A DNA stretch of 64,000 nucleotides from Ovis canadensis (lineage: Eukaryota > Chordata > Mammalia > Artiodactyla > Bovidae): the NCBI RefSeq assembly GCF_042477335.2, contig NC_091262.1:72712001-72776000 (forward strand), given 5' to 3'. The notes below the pieces were generated by a model that was given only the letters and a program-made list of their open reading frames with translations, did no database searches and was not told the DNA's origin. Position 1 is the first letter of the stretch. Every line of letters starts with the position of its first letter. This document shows, in pieces, positions 1 through 12,200 of the stretch. The position numbers and the translations under genes are program-made.

Positions 1-577
1 ATAAGTAGGAAATCTTACAGAAAAACTGGGACTGCAGCCATGAAATTAAGAGACACTTGCTCCTTGGAAGAAAAGCTAAGACAAACCTAGACAGTATATC
101 AAAAAGCAGAGACATCACTTTGCCAACAAGGGTCTGTCTAGTCAAAGCTTTTGTTTTTCCAGTAGTCATGTACAGTTGTGTGACTTGGGCCATAAAGAAG
201 GCTGAGTGCCGAGGAAGTGATGCTTTTGAACTGTGGTGTTGGAGAAGATTCTTGAGAGTCCCTTGGACTGCAAGGAGATCAAACCCTTCAATCCTAAAGG
301 AAATCAACCCTGATTGTTCATTGGAAGCACTGGTGGGGAAGTTAAAGCTCCAATACTTTGGCCACCTGATGCAAAGAGCCAACTCATTGGAAAAGACTTT
401 GATGCTGGGAAAAGTTAAGGGCAGGAGGAGAAGGCAGAGGATGAGATGGTTGGGTAGCATCACTGACTCAATGGACATGAGTTTGAACAAGCTCTGGGAG
501 ACAGTGAAAGAGGCCTTGGTGTGCTGCAGTCCATGGGGTCACAGAGTCAGACACAACTTAGTGACTGACCAACAACA
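1..577 (+). mobile_element. BovB (RTE LINE) 3'-end fragment
   Basis: This is the C-terminal end of the BovB reverse transcriptase ORF and the tail. It shares the peptide patterns [41 protein letters not shown] and DSMDMSLN with the other copies here. It is 5'-truncated by the window edge and carries changes that remove coding capacity. Confidence 0.85.
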
Positions 578-2728
578 CCAGTCCTATTTAGAATAAAGCT
601 AGTTAAAATAAAGATGAATGGAGCATGAGACATTAACCTTCATTTCTATTAATATTTGAAAGACCAATCAGGGTTTTACATATTATTAACTATATGAGGA
701 AAAGCACACCCTTATGCAGTTTTAATTAATAGCTATGATTCAAAACAGACATGCTCTCCACATTCAGAACTTTTCCCAGTTGTCATGTTCTCAGTATCTG
801 AGTCCCCAGGCTGGGTCAGACCGACCTGTTACAAACTCTCAAAGCACCCGTGGCCAGCTTTGGCATCATGTTCACTAGAGCTCATGGTCATGTCATTATT
901 TGACTCATGCTTGTTTCTTTTACTGGATATTAGCTCCATGAAGGCAGGGGCCAGGTCTGTTCATATCAACAACTAGCCCAGGGGTTGCTGTCCCATGAGC
1001 CATCATTTCATGCAGGATTGATTGTAACCCATGTGGGAGTGGTGGGGAAATTCAGATCCATGAGCCATCACAATGCATGGGAGGTGAGTACTTTATCGGA
1101 CAACTGCTTGGTAGACAAAATTCCATAAAGAGATTATTATGGATTGGGCATTGGAGGATGAGTAGGAGCTCATTAGGCAGAAGGTGAGCATGACCGGTAG
1201 AGGAGATAGCAACTTTCAACACATGAGGAGGTGCTCAGGCTCAAAGGCTTTAAATGACATACCCAAGTCACCCAGTTACTAAATGGCTTACCCTCTTGTC
1301 CCCTGTCCTCAGTGGCACATGTCATGGACCTGAGTGAGTTCCTGGCGATTCTGGGGTTCCCCTGGTGTCCTCCCTCCCCTCAGCCCCCAGGCTGGTACCT
1401 GGGAAATGGTGATCGTCAGCAAAGTGCTCCAGGGGGTGCTTTTGCCCCCCCACATCTGTGTCCTGGGTGCAGAATCTCAACCTTCTCACCCTTCCCACCT
1501 TCTCAGACAGAGGCTGCTTACTCTGGTGCTGCCTGATCTTAGCACTTAGCATCTTAAACTAGTCCTCTCCCTCTCTAGGCTACCTTCCCTACCAGCTTGT
1601 GTGGCAGCTGGGTCTCCAGGGCCCTGCAAGGGTCCAGGACAGAGGAGGAGGTGCTTACTGAACACACGTGCACGTGCGCGCGCACGTGCACGCGCGCGCG
1701 CACACACACACACGTGCGTGCACACACACGCCAAATGGGACAGGGCAGCTCTCTCACCTGGGACTGTATCTGAGAAATGCAATGACTAGCTGGGCCCCCA
1801 GGTCTATGTGGAACCCCTCCCTTCCCACCCCAGACCAGATGACACGGCTGTTTGCTGCCTGTCACTAACCACAAAGACACAGGGAAGTCACTTCTCCTCT
1901 CCGAGCCTCACTTCCCACATCTTCTCATACGAATGTCCATTCTGGCTGCGGACAGGGTAGATGTAACCAGGACAGAGAGGCATGGTGAGCTGTGAATTGA
2001 CAGAGGACGGCAACTGGTGCCAGCTCAGACTTCTTAGTGCCAAGCCAGTGAGGATTCTTCCTCCTTAAACACCTTCAGCACTGGCTTTGAGTATTCACCA
2101 AGCAATCTGGTGCTTAAAGAAACCCCACAGGCATAGTTAGTCCTGCGAACACTGGTGCCCTCTAGTGGTTATAGGCAGACCCTGCATGGCCATGCTTTCC
2201 GGGCAGGTGCACCGAAACGATGACTTCAGCTGAGTTTGCTGACAGGTTCAAACCCCATGCTCTCCACGCTGTGCCTGAAACAGCGGCTCTGGAGTCAGAC
2301 AAACCTTGTTCTGGGTCTCCTGGCTACTCTACTCTGGGTTTCATCCGCCTAATGCTGGTCCAGCCCCACTCCTGTTTTGTCATCTGCCTGGATGCTTGGC
2401 TGAGCCCAAAGCTCCCAAGTGGACTCTGTGCAGAGGATATCTGTGTAGCTCACATGCCAAACACCCCAAGCCAAGGGCTCACAAAGAGGAACCAACTTTA
2501 CTCAAGTGGCGTGGTAGCTTCCTCGGAGCCCTGGAGAAGTATCATTGTCCTCAGTCTTGGTCTAGTTCTATGGGGAAACAAAAGTGCGGAGAGTGTATAA
2601 CTTTCCCAAAGACTGTTTCTGAGAATGGAACCCAGGTCTCCTTCGCTCTCAACCCCAGGCGGGTACTCTCCTTGGTTCACAGCATCCCCATATTATCCAC
2701 CAACAGTCAGCAGATCTTGGGAGTGTCG
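578..2728. other. Non-genic DNA 3' of SERPINA12
   Basis: About 780-985 resembles an L2 3' end, with a 'tagctccatgaaggcagggg' signature. About 1850-1975 resembles a MIR core. 1662-1730 is a purine-pyrimidine alternating tract. A G10 run lies near 2850, within the SERPINA12 3' UTR side. No gene is recognised in the remainder. Confidence 0.5.
1662..1730. repeat. Alternating CA/CG/TG tract (Z-DNA-prone)
   Basis: These are 69 bases of strict purine-pyrimidine alternation mixing CA, CG and TG dinucleotides, with self-complementary GCACGTGC blocks. Arg-Ala and Thr-His repeat ORFs across it are artefacts of the dinucleotide repeat. Confidence 0.85.
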
Positions 2729-2734
2729 TTTATT
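2729..2734 (-). promoter_or_regulatory. Candidate polyadenylation signal of SERPINA12
   Basis: An AATAAA hexamer on the minus strand lies about 285 nt past the SERPINA12 stop codon, giving a short 3' UTR ending near 2710. No other hexamer was noted nearer the stop. The assignment is by position only. Confidence 0.5.
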
Positions 2735-3017
2735 AAATCACAAAATCCCTCTGCCTACCAGGGGCAGGGGAGAAGGTTACTATCAACTGGGTAGGGATGG
2801 CGCATCTAATCCTGAAATCTGAATGGGCGGTGAGGGGGCTAAGGCGGTGGGGGGGGGGAATGGTGCCCAGAAGCCAGTGGTGCTGCCTGTTTGGATGGTG
2901 GTGTGGAGAGCTCAGGATAATGTGAGATGAGATGAGAAAGTTCCTGTGGTCTCAAGGAGACAAAAAGTATCCAACCCCAGGACATAGCTGGGGTCTGCAG
3001 GAGGTCGGGTTTCCGCC

Positions 3018-3209
3018 TTATCTCCCAGAAGGATTAACAATCTTTCCAAAGAAGAGCAGGTTATTCATTTTAGTCTCCCAGATCATCAGCAGGAAGCGGC
3101 GGTTTATCTTGACCCGAATCGGTGTCTCCATGGGCAGTGTCTGCACTCCAGAGCCTGCGGCTCCCTCTGTGCCCTTCTCGTCCATCTTCAGGGTAGCCTT
3201 GTGTACTGC
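3018..3209 (-). CDS. SERPINA12: SERPINA12 last coding exon with reactive-centre loop
   Basis: The exon starts after CCCGCAG with AVHKATLKMDEKG and carries the flexible hinge GTEGAAGSG, then the reactive loop VQTLPMETP with P1 Met378. It ends GKIVNPSGR and TAA at 3020-3018. That is 63 codons, equal to human vaspin. K359 is retained. A second AG lies 4 nt further in (GCAGGCAG), but using it would break the frame. Confidence 0.95.
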   Translation of the reverse strand, partial: AVHKATLKMDEKGTEGAAGSGVQTLPMETPIRVKINRRFLLMIWETKMNNLLFFGKIVNPSGR

Positions 3210-6200
3210 CTGCGGGAAGCGGGAGTAGGGTCAGTGCTTGGGAAGCCACTTGGAGGCCCTGGATGGGCAAAAGCTAACAAGAGGCTGTGAAACAGAGTGC
3301 ATGCATGCGTGCTAAGTGGCTTCAGTCATGTTCGACTTTTTGTGACCCTACGGATGGCAGCCTGCCAGGCTCCCATGTCTGTGAGATTCTCCAGGGAAGA
3401 GTGCTGGGGCGGGTTGCCATGCCCTCCTCCAGAGGATCGTCCCAACCAAGGGATCAAATCCTCTTCTCTTACTTCTTCTGCTTTGACAGGCAGGCTCTTT
3501 ACCACTAGCACCACCAGGGAAATCCTTGAAATGAAGTATTTCCTGCCATATCAATAAACAAGGATGTCAGAGCCATCAGCTATTCCGGCCCTCCAGATGG
3601 GACTTTCTGAGCCTGGAGAGCATTCAGAAAGAACAGTGCCTAGGATCCAACGATGGTCAAGGAACTAAGGATGTGAAAAATCAAATCACAGGATGCTGGC
3701 CCCAGATAGCTGAGATACATATGAAAGGAATGATTTCAGTGAAGCCAGACACTTGCATCTTCCCAGACATAGAAAAACAGTAAATTCCTTTATTTGAAAT
3801 CTCTGGTTTTCTTTAATTAACAATAATCTTTTGATGTTCAGACTACCTGCCCCTTGTCACCAACGTCTATATAACCTAGCTCCTTCACCCCCCACCCCCT
3901 TACCTCCTCCGAACAGTTTTCTCAAGGTTACTTGAGATGCTGTCTCACAGGCTTGCAGTCCTAAAAATTCCCGTTGAATAAAACATAACTCTCAACTTTG
4001 AGACTGCGCCTGTTTTTTAAGTCAACAAGGCTCAGAGAAGAAGAAGCCCCTGCCTGCGTCACCCAGTAACTTGACTGGTGCCAGTGACCCCAGGGCTCAT
4101 GGCTGTTCTGCTGTCATCAGCTAAGGATACTCAGCAAGGAGATGCAGCTTGAAAAAAAAGTGATGCAGGAGAGCATCAGTTACTGGGAGGGGAGACGGAG
4201 TGGGATTTTCTATATTTCCCAAGACTTGCAGGGATTCATCAATGGTAATAATCGCAGAAAGGCTGAACTTTAGCTGGATGGGAGGGAGATGAAGGCACCC
4301 CTGGCCCAAAGCAGCCAGCCCCTCTTAACTCCTTTCATTTTCCTGGTGGAATGTTAAGAGGGAGTCTGATTCCAGGGTAGCTGTTAGAGATGACTCAGGT
4401 CCCAGATCCACCCCAAAGGCATCAACATCCGCGAGGAAGTAATGGACACTGGAAAATTAATGGGCTTCTGTTAAATATTGATACATTTCACTCTATTCTG
4501 CTGCTGCTGCTGCTAAGTCCCTTCAGTCGTGTCCAACTCTGCAACCCCATGGACTGTAGCCCACCAGGCTCCTCTGTCCGTGGAATTCTCTGGGCAAGAA
4601 CGCTGGAGTGGGTTGCCAGGCCCTGGCCCAGGGGATCTTCCTAACTCAGGAATAGAACCCGAGTCTCTTAACGTCTCCTGCGTTGGCAGGTGGGTTCTTT
4701 ACCACTAGCGTCATCTCACTCTGTTCTACAGAATGCTAATTATTTTACTGGCAAGTCAATAGTTGATGTCTACACATAGAATCACAGCTGTAAACTTCAC
4801 CCCCTAGACTCCACGCCTTCTCACCTTCCAGCCTCAGGCTGGGGTGCTTTCCTCCTGAAAGATCTTCCTCCCACCTGTCTCTGCTTACTGAGATCTTCCC
4901 CGATCTCAGTGCCTTTTGAATCTCCAGGTATGATTGCCAGATAAAGTACAGATACATTTGAATTTCCAACTAAATTTGAATTGCAGATAAATGATGAAAT
5001 TTTCAGCATAAGTATATCCCATGCAATATTTAGGCTATACAAAAAATATTCATTCATCACTTATATGAAATTTGAAGTCGCTGATGTCCTGTGTTTTATT
5101 AGTTTAAGTTTTTTTTAACTTGGACCATTTTGAAAGTCTTTACTGAATTTGTTCCAACATTGCTTCTGTCCTATGTTTTGGTTTCTGGGGTCATGAGGCA
5201 TGTGGGATCTTAGATCCCCCGACCAGGGACTGAACCCTAACCTCCTGCACTGGAAGGCGAAGTCTTAACCACCAGACCACCAGGGCAGTCCCTGGTGTAT
5301 GGCAGTCTGTCTGCTACATCTGGGCACCTCCGCCATCTGGTCCTTCTGACTGTCACAAGCAGGCAGGGGCTCAGCCTTGCTGGAGACCGAGGGGTCCTTA
5401 CCTTGCTTATCTCTACATTATGCAGAAAAATGTTCACAACTTACTCGTCACAAGCCTGGGTCACTTCTAGGCCTGATGACTGCTCCAAGCCACCATCCAC
5501 TGTTGCACTGAATCAACTTCCAAAGTAGGAATAGGACATGGACAGTTCCGATTTTGAAGACTAGAAACATGAGGCTTGGAAGGGTATGTGATTTGCCCAG
5601 GACCATAGGCAGTTTGGGGCAGTTAGGCTTGGCCTGACTGGTGGGGGCACTCTTGGCTTGTACAGCTGCTGTGATAGTGTGTCTGGCCAGGGGTGGTAAG
5701 AAGGCTCCCTGAGCTGGAGGAGGGTAGCATCCCGGCCAGGCAGGCTTACCTCACCCACTTTCAGATTTTGATGAGGGGAGATCCTAGTGAGATCACCATG
5801 TTCCTCAAAGATCTTGCTGATGCCCAGGTGGGAAAGCGTCTTCTTCAGGTCGTAGTTACCGGTGACGGTCAACCTGGGCACAAACACATCTGCGACCCTA
5901 GGGAGGAGAAAGTGTCAAAGGTGAACAGCTGGGCCCTGCTGTTTTTCCAGGCAGGCTTTAGGATGGTGATGAGGCATCTGTCCTCCCAGCCCCTGAGTTC
6001 TCAGAATTTCTCTCTATCCACAGAATAAAGAGAGATTCCTTAAGCCTGGACTTAGAAAAAAAAAAAAAATTAATTGTGCCGGGTGGGGTCTACTTCCCTG
6101 ACCAGGGATTGAACTGGGGCCTGCTACATCGGGAGCTCAGCCTTATCCACAGAACCATCAAAGGAGTCTCCTGGGATGGGTTGTTAAAACATCCAGGCTC

Positions 6201-9200
6201 TCTGACTTGTGTTCTTATTTTTCTATCAAACTACCTGAGCCCTCATCCACAGCAATGTCCCTGAGCCCCCTGTCTCAGGACCCCTTCAGGGCAGCCGTGG
6301 AGGGTCTCTCCACTATAGCCTCAGCCACACCCATGTGCTGAGCTGATCCCAGCAATCTGGTGCTAGAGGTAGCAAGGCCCTGAGATGGGAAGCTGGCAGA
6401 ACTGAGTTCAGATCTACTCTGCCTTCCAGGAGCTCTGTGGTTGGGATCAGATGACCTCACCTCTTTAAGCTATTTGTATGACAATGAGGACGGTGACCAT
6501 AGCAACCACAGACCAGAAGGGGCTAAAGTGCGCGCATCGTGCATTGGAGGCTCAGCAGTCAGTGAGCAAGTGCTCATCCTCTCAGCCTTGAATGAGCCGC
6601 TTCAGATCCTCTGTGGTCAGGACCTGGGTCGGCGTCCCTGCCCTGAGGTCAGCCGTGCTGAGGCACCTGTGGAACCTGGGTTCCTGTCCACGGGGTCATG
6701 GATGCCATTTCTCTCTGCCTCTCCAAGGACCTCATTCCTGACTATGTTTCCTCTTCCTCCTGTACAGTCCATAAATGGCTTGTACTGGACCGCCCTCAGG
6801 GGCAGACTGCAGGCTCTAACAACCCTCGTCCTCGGTTCAAAAGCAAAATCAGCTCCCCTGGCCTCTAGTCACATCTCCAGCTTCCAGCCCACGTCTTTCT
6901 TTCAGAGCAGAGAGAGAAAACAAAACAAAACTTGTCCTCCTGTTATTTGTTGCTGTTGTTGCTCAGTTGCTAAGTAGCACCGACTGTTTGGCGACCCCAT
7001 GGTTCCTCCATCCGTGGGATTTCCCAGGCAGGAATACTGGAGTGGGTTGCCATTTCCTTCTCTAGGGGATTGTCTGGACCCAGGGATTGAACCCACGGTT
7101 CCTGTGCTGGCAGGCAGATTCTTTACCACTGAGCCACTAGGGAGCCACTTCCATTATTGGCTCAAACCATTGTCCAGAGTGGCCACTGACCTTGGCTTGT
7201 TAGAACCAGCGGCCAAAAATCAGGAAGTGGCACCAGAAAGTCAATCCATTTTGAAGCTTTCCCACCCAGATCCATGCCCTCTGCCCTCCCCTCCATCCCT
7301 GGGTGCTCCTTCTCTCATCCTTTGCAGGCTCCACCTCCTCACCTATTGCTCACCATTGAAGTGCTCCCAGCCTCCCTCCCGCCCACCGGGTCCTCCCTTC
7401 TTTTTTTTCCCCCATTGTCTTTTCTATCTTTTTTCCCTCTTGGGGGATATCATTCTGTGCCTTGGATTTTAACACCCACAATAGGCCCAATGACTCTCAG
7501 ACTTACCTTTCCACTTATCTGTTCATTTGACACAAGCTTATTTAGTGCCTACTGTATACCAGGCTCTGTTCTACGTGCTTAGATGCATCTAGACAGGCAA
7601 AAATCCATGCTCTTGAACTTGTGCTCTACTAGGGAAGAAGGACAATAAAACCATCACAACAAAAGGGAGACAAAAGGGTAGACCCATGGGCTGGTAGTCT
7701 TAGTAAGTACCATGGGGAAAACTATACGATTGACTTGGGGATCAGGAATGCCTGAGTAAAGGGGAAGTCTGAGCAAGCTTTCAAGGGGGCAGAGGAGTGC
7801 AGCAAGTTATTTTTTTGTGGTTATTATTATTATTTTTTCTGAATGAAATGGGAAGTCATAGTAGAGTTAGACTTTACTGTTCAGAAATAGAATTTCTCTC
7901 CCATGAGCTTGCAGCTAAATCTGGATATCTAAGATGCATTCTTCAATTTCTCCAAAGATTTGTTCCCATGTGAAGGAAACTTGGTTCACTTTTCACTCAT
8001 GGACAGCCCAGCTCAGTCCTAGCATCGTCTCTGCCTCTCTTAGAACCCTCCGCCACTCCTGACAGCATGTTGGGCGTGGCAGAGGTTCTCAGTAAAGGCC
8101 TTTTGGACGGAGAATTATGGTGGAGTCAAGGTGGGAGAGAGAACAGAAGGACCAAGGCGAAGGATACCCTGACATTGTTTCTACTGAAGTGGAAGCTTCC
8201 CTTTCCATCTCATAGACCCCCTGAAATGGAGCAGGACCCTGTGGTCTCTCCACCTGCTTTCTGTCTGTGGGAAAACTTTAGCCAAAGAATAAGTTTAATC
8301 AGAGAAGTGAGGAAAAGGCAGAAACAAAGGAAGGCAGTCAAATGGGACCAAATAATAACAGTTTAATCATCAAGCAAGGTCAAGGACTTTTAGTTCCTCC
8401 TCAAGGGTTCAGAGGAGAAGGCAATGACACCCCACTCCAGCCTGGAAAATCCCATGGATGGAGGAGCCTGGTGGGCTGCAGTCCATGGGGTCGCTAAGAG
8501 TAGGATACGACTGAGCGACTTCACTTTCACTTTTCACTTTCATGCATTGGAGAAGGAAATGGCAAACCACTCCAGTGTTCTTGCCCGGAGAATCCCAGGG
8601 ACGGGGGAGCCTGGTGGGCTGCCATCTATGGGGTCACAGAGTCGGACACGACTGAAGTGACTTAGCTTAGCTTAGCAAGGGTTCGGATAATCTTCTGAAC
8701 CATATCCTTCGAGCTGCCTTGTAGACACTGACAATGCTACCAGGTAGAAGCAGCTAGCTACGTGATGATCAGATGATGGCCAGGACATAAGTTGTCACAG
8801 TTCTGAGAACTGGCCTCACATGAAAGGGAACATACCAACCCTGGATCTAAAGACTTAAACAATCAAGATGATGGTCACACCACTGATGACCAATTTCAAC
8901 ATGACTGCCAGAGGTTTCTGCATGGAGCCCCCTCCCTCCTTCTATAAAAGCTCTTGGTCGCTGCTTGTCAATCGGCCTTTAGACAGCGGTCTGCCCTTCC
9001 TCCCATTCCCTGCCCCGCTGCTGGCATCCAAAGTGAACATTCCTTGCCGTCACTCTGCCTCTTTATTGGCTTTTGAGGAGTGAGCAGCAAGACCTCCACT
9101 CTTGGTAATACCGCCATGTTTCCTGGCTACCACAGACCCTGTCCTAGCCCAGGAGCTTTCAAGGCACCTCGCAGGTCTACACTGACGTCAGCTCCGCAGT

Positions 9201-12200
9201 TCTTAATTCTAGCTCTCATCCTTCCCAAGAAAAGCTGTCAGTAGGCACGTGCCTGGGTGAGATTCTGGAGGCTTACCTTAAATCTGTTCTAATTTTATGT
9301 TTGAAAAGAAAAGTATTTAGTGACTTGAGTCCCTCAACTATTATTAATACAACTTACTTGGCTCACCCTTCACTGGTTTCCTTATGACACCACAGTTGAA
9401 AACATCCTATGTACAATGTACAACTCACAGCTCCCTTTGACACCCCACCTGGGTTTGTTCTCACCTAGGACACCTCACCTAGGATTTCTCCTCCCTCTGC
9501 CTAGGATTCTGTCACTCCTCATCCTTCCATATGTACTGCTATTCAGCCTTGAAGATGTGGCACCAATGCCGCCTACTCCATGAAGCCCTCCCTGACCACC
9601 ACTGACCACCAAGTTTGCTTCATCTTCTGCACTTTTACAATGTTTAAGCATTTACATTTCTATGACTTGTTTTCTAGCCTGCTTCCTACCAAAATATAAA
9701 TTCATCATGGAGCCCAGAATGGGCTTATCCATGGGGTAAGAGCTCAATGAATCTGAGAAAGGAGAAGCAAAGACAGAGGGAGGAGAGGGAGGAAGATGGA
9801 AGATATTGCATATGTCAGGCACCCTCTTTACCTTCGTACGAGTAATTTCTTCCATCTGGCAAAAGTCTCCAGCCCCAGGGCTTCCTCCACTTGCTTCATT
9901 CTGCCCTCATCAGGAAGAACAAAGATGGCCGTGAAGTTGCTCTGGTAAGGCATTTCCAGGACAGTGCAGGAAAGCTGGTCATCACGCCCCACGTTATACA
10001 CGCCCACGCGGAACATCATGGGCACCTTCACGCTCTTGTTTTTGTCCAGAATGAAATCTTCCTCTTTCGTTTCCTTTGGGTCGAACTCATGTTGCCACCT
10101 GGCTTAAGATTGAAGAATAACACGGTGACACAGGTGTCCTGAGGGAGAAGGAGCTATTGGATCCAGTTAACCATGAGGTCTCTGTCCCCACGGACTTAAA
10201 GAAGGCGTTTGGTTGCTCTGGTGTATCAGAGTAGGTGCACAGGAATCCCTGGCCTCACACCATGCCCTGAATACCTCAGGGGACGTGAGCTTAGTCCCAG
10301 TTATCAGTTATCCCAGTAAAGCCAAGACCAGGGCTGCTGACTAAGAGAGGAACTTCAGGCTGCCCCAAACCTCAAGGCTCCTGAGGCTGAGAAAGCCTGT
10401 GGATTCTCCTACAGAAGCAGTCCCTGGATCACACTTAGAGGGGGCTATTTGGGTCCGAGTGAAAATTCTCACATCTATTCCAAGTCAGCCCTGGGGAAGG
10501 CACTCTCACGTAGGACTAAGAAGACTAAACTAACAGGCTGCCCTTGGGAGCATGCTGAAGAGCAGTGAACTCTTAAAACTGGGCCTTCTGATTCTCTCTG
10601 TGTTTGACCCTGAGACCTCTCTAATGGCATAGACTCAGACCTGGGTCTTTTCACTTGCTATCCTCAGAGTCCCCAGTATAAGGCCCTTAGGTCCAACTCC
10701 CCAGGCTCAAATGTCTGGCTTTATTGCTCTAGAAGGAAAACCTTGGTCAAGTGTCCCAACCTCCCTGGGTCTCAGTGTCCTTATGTGCCAGCTGGGGATA
10801 CTGATGGGAATCTCAGGGCTGCTGTGAGACGTGGTGGGGAAAGGCAACTCAGCTCAGTGACTGTGTGTAGCCAAGTGTTGAGCGGTTGCTAGGCGTCATC
10901 ACCTCACTGTTGCTATGGTTCTTGCTGTCATCCAGAGGATGTAGGGACTTTGGGAAATTCCTAATTTTCCTTTCTTCCCTGCTTTGGACAGTCTACCATT
11001 ATCACTCCTGTTTTACCCTATAACCATCAATCTCCTTGCGGATTTTGGGAGAGCTGAGCTTCCATATTCAGGATCATGTTGTTGACAGCCCCACAGCCTT
11101 GCCTGGTCGGAGGGATGTTGGTTTCTCATTCTCACCTATGTTGACCAACATTTGTGTGCGTGTGGTGTGACTGGGTGTGTATCGTGTGGTGCATGCAGCG
11201 TGAATTAGGGAATATACTTTCATCTTCTTTTTCAATACCTCACCCTCAGACCTGGGGAGTCTATAACATGTGGTGAGAAGGCCAAGGCAACTACCAATGT
11301 GATCCTGGTCCCAATGTGATCATCAGCACGGTCGCCATCCTGGGCCTCTACTTGGAGTGATGGAAAGCATAGCCATGAGGTCAAGAGAAGCGGATTCTAC
11401 TCCTGACTTTCATTAGCTGGCTTTGTAACTTTGAGTAAATTAATTAATCTCTCTCTGAATTTCACTTTCCTGATCTAAGAAATGGGGGAAAGGAGGACAC
11501 TTCAACCTCTACACCCAATGTTGTGTTAGGATAATCAGTAATCATAAAAACACACATATGGGGAATAGACTTCAAAACATTTGCTTATCATTAATTTTCA
11601 CTTTGAATCCCAATAACCATCTTATGAGCTACGTATCAAGGTACTCCTTTTTCAGACAGGAGAAGTAGGATTCAAAGAGAACAATTACAATTACATGTGA
11701 ATTCAGGGTCACAGAGCAAGTAAGCACACAACCATTGAATCTACATGCCAACGTACCCTAAGCCTTACCTCGAAAGAAAATATAGTTGATAAGAAGCATC
11801 ACAGTGCCAGGGTCTATGTTCTTGACTAGGTTGTTGATTTTCCCCTGGGTTTTCTGACGGACATAGTTATTGATCTGCTTCTGAGCATTTTCTGAGTTCT
11901 GGAAGTTGGTGGGGATGGTGTCTGCCTTGTACATGTTCTTGACTTCTGTCAGAAACTTCTGCTGGGGCTTTACCTTCTGGTCAATAAACAAGGCATTCCC
12001 GAGTCCCAGCCTTTGGTCCTGGTTCCTCTGATTCAGCCTGTGGATGAGGTAATGGAAGCCTTCATGGAGGTCTTTCTCAGGGATGTTCCTGAAGTTGAAG
12101 CCGTCCTTGATCTCAGCCAGGGTGGAGTCCTGGGCACCCAGAGACAGCATGGAGAAGGCCATGGAGATGCTCCAGGGGGAGAAGAGGATGTTATTGTCAG

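Noticed and set aside
1546-1880. Arg-Ala and Thr-His repeat ORFs
   Set aside because: Artefacts of the alternating CA/CG/TG tract.
5107-5293. tRNA-like box A/B sequences as a tRNA gene
   Set aside because: They are SINE heads. The cloverleaf is degraded, and the same motif recurs in many dispersed copies.
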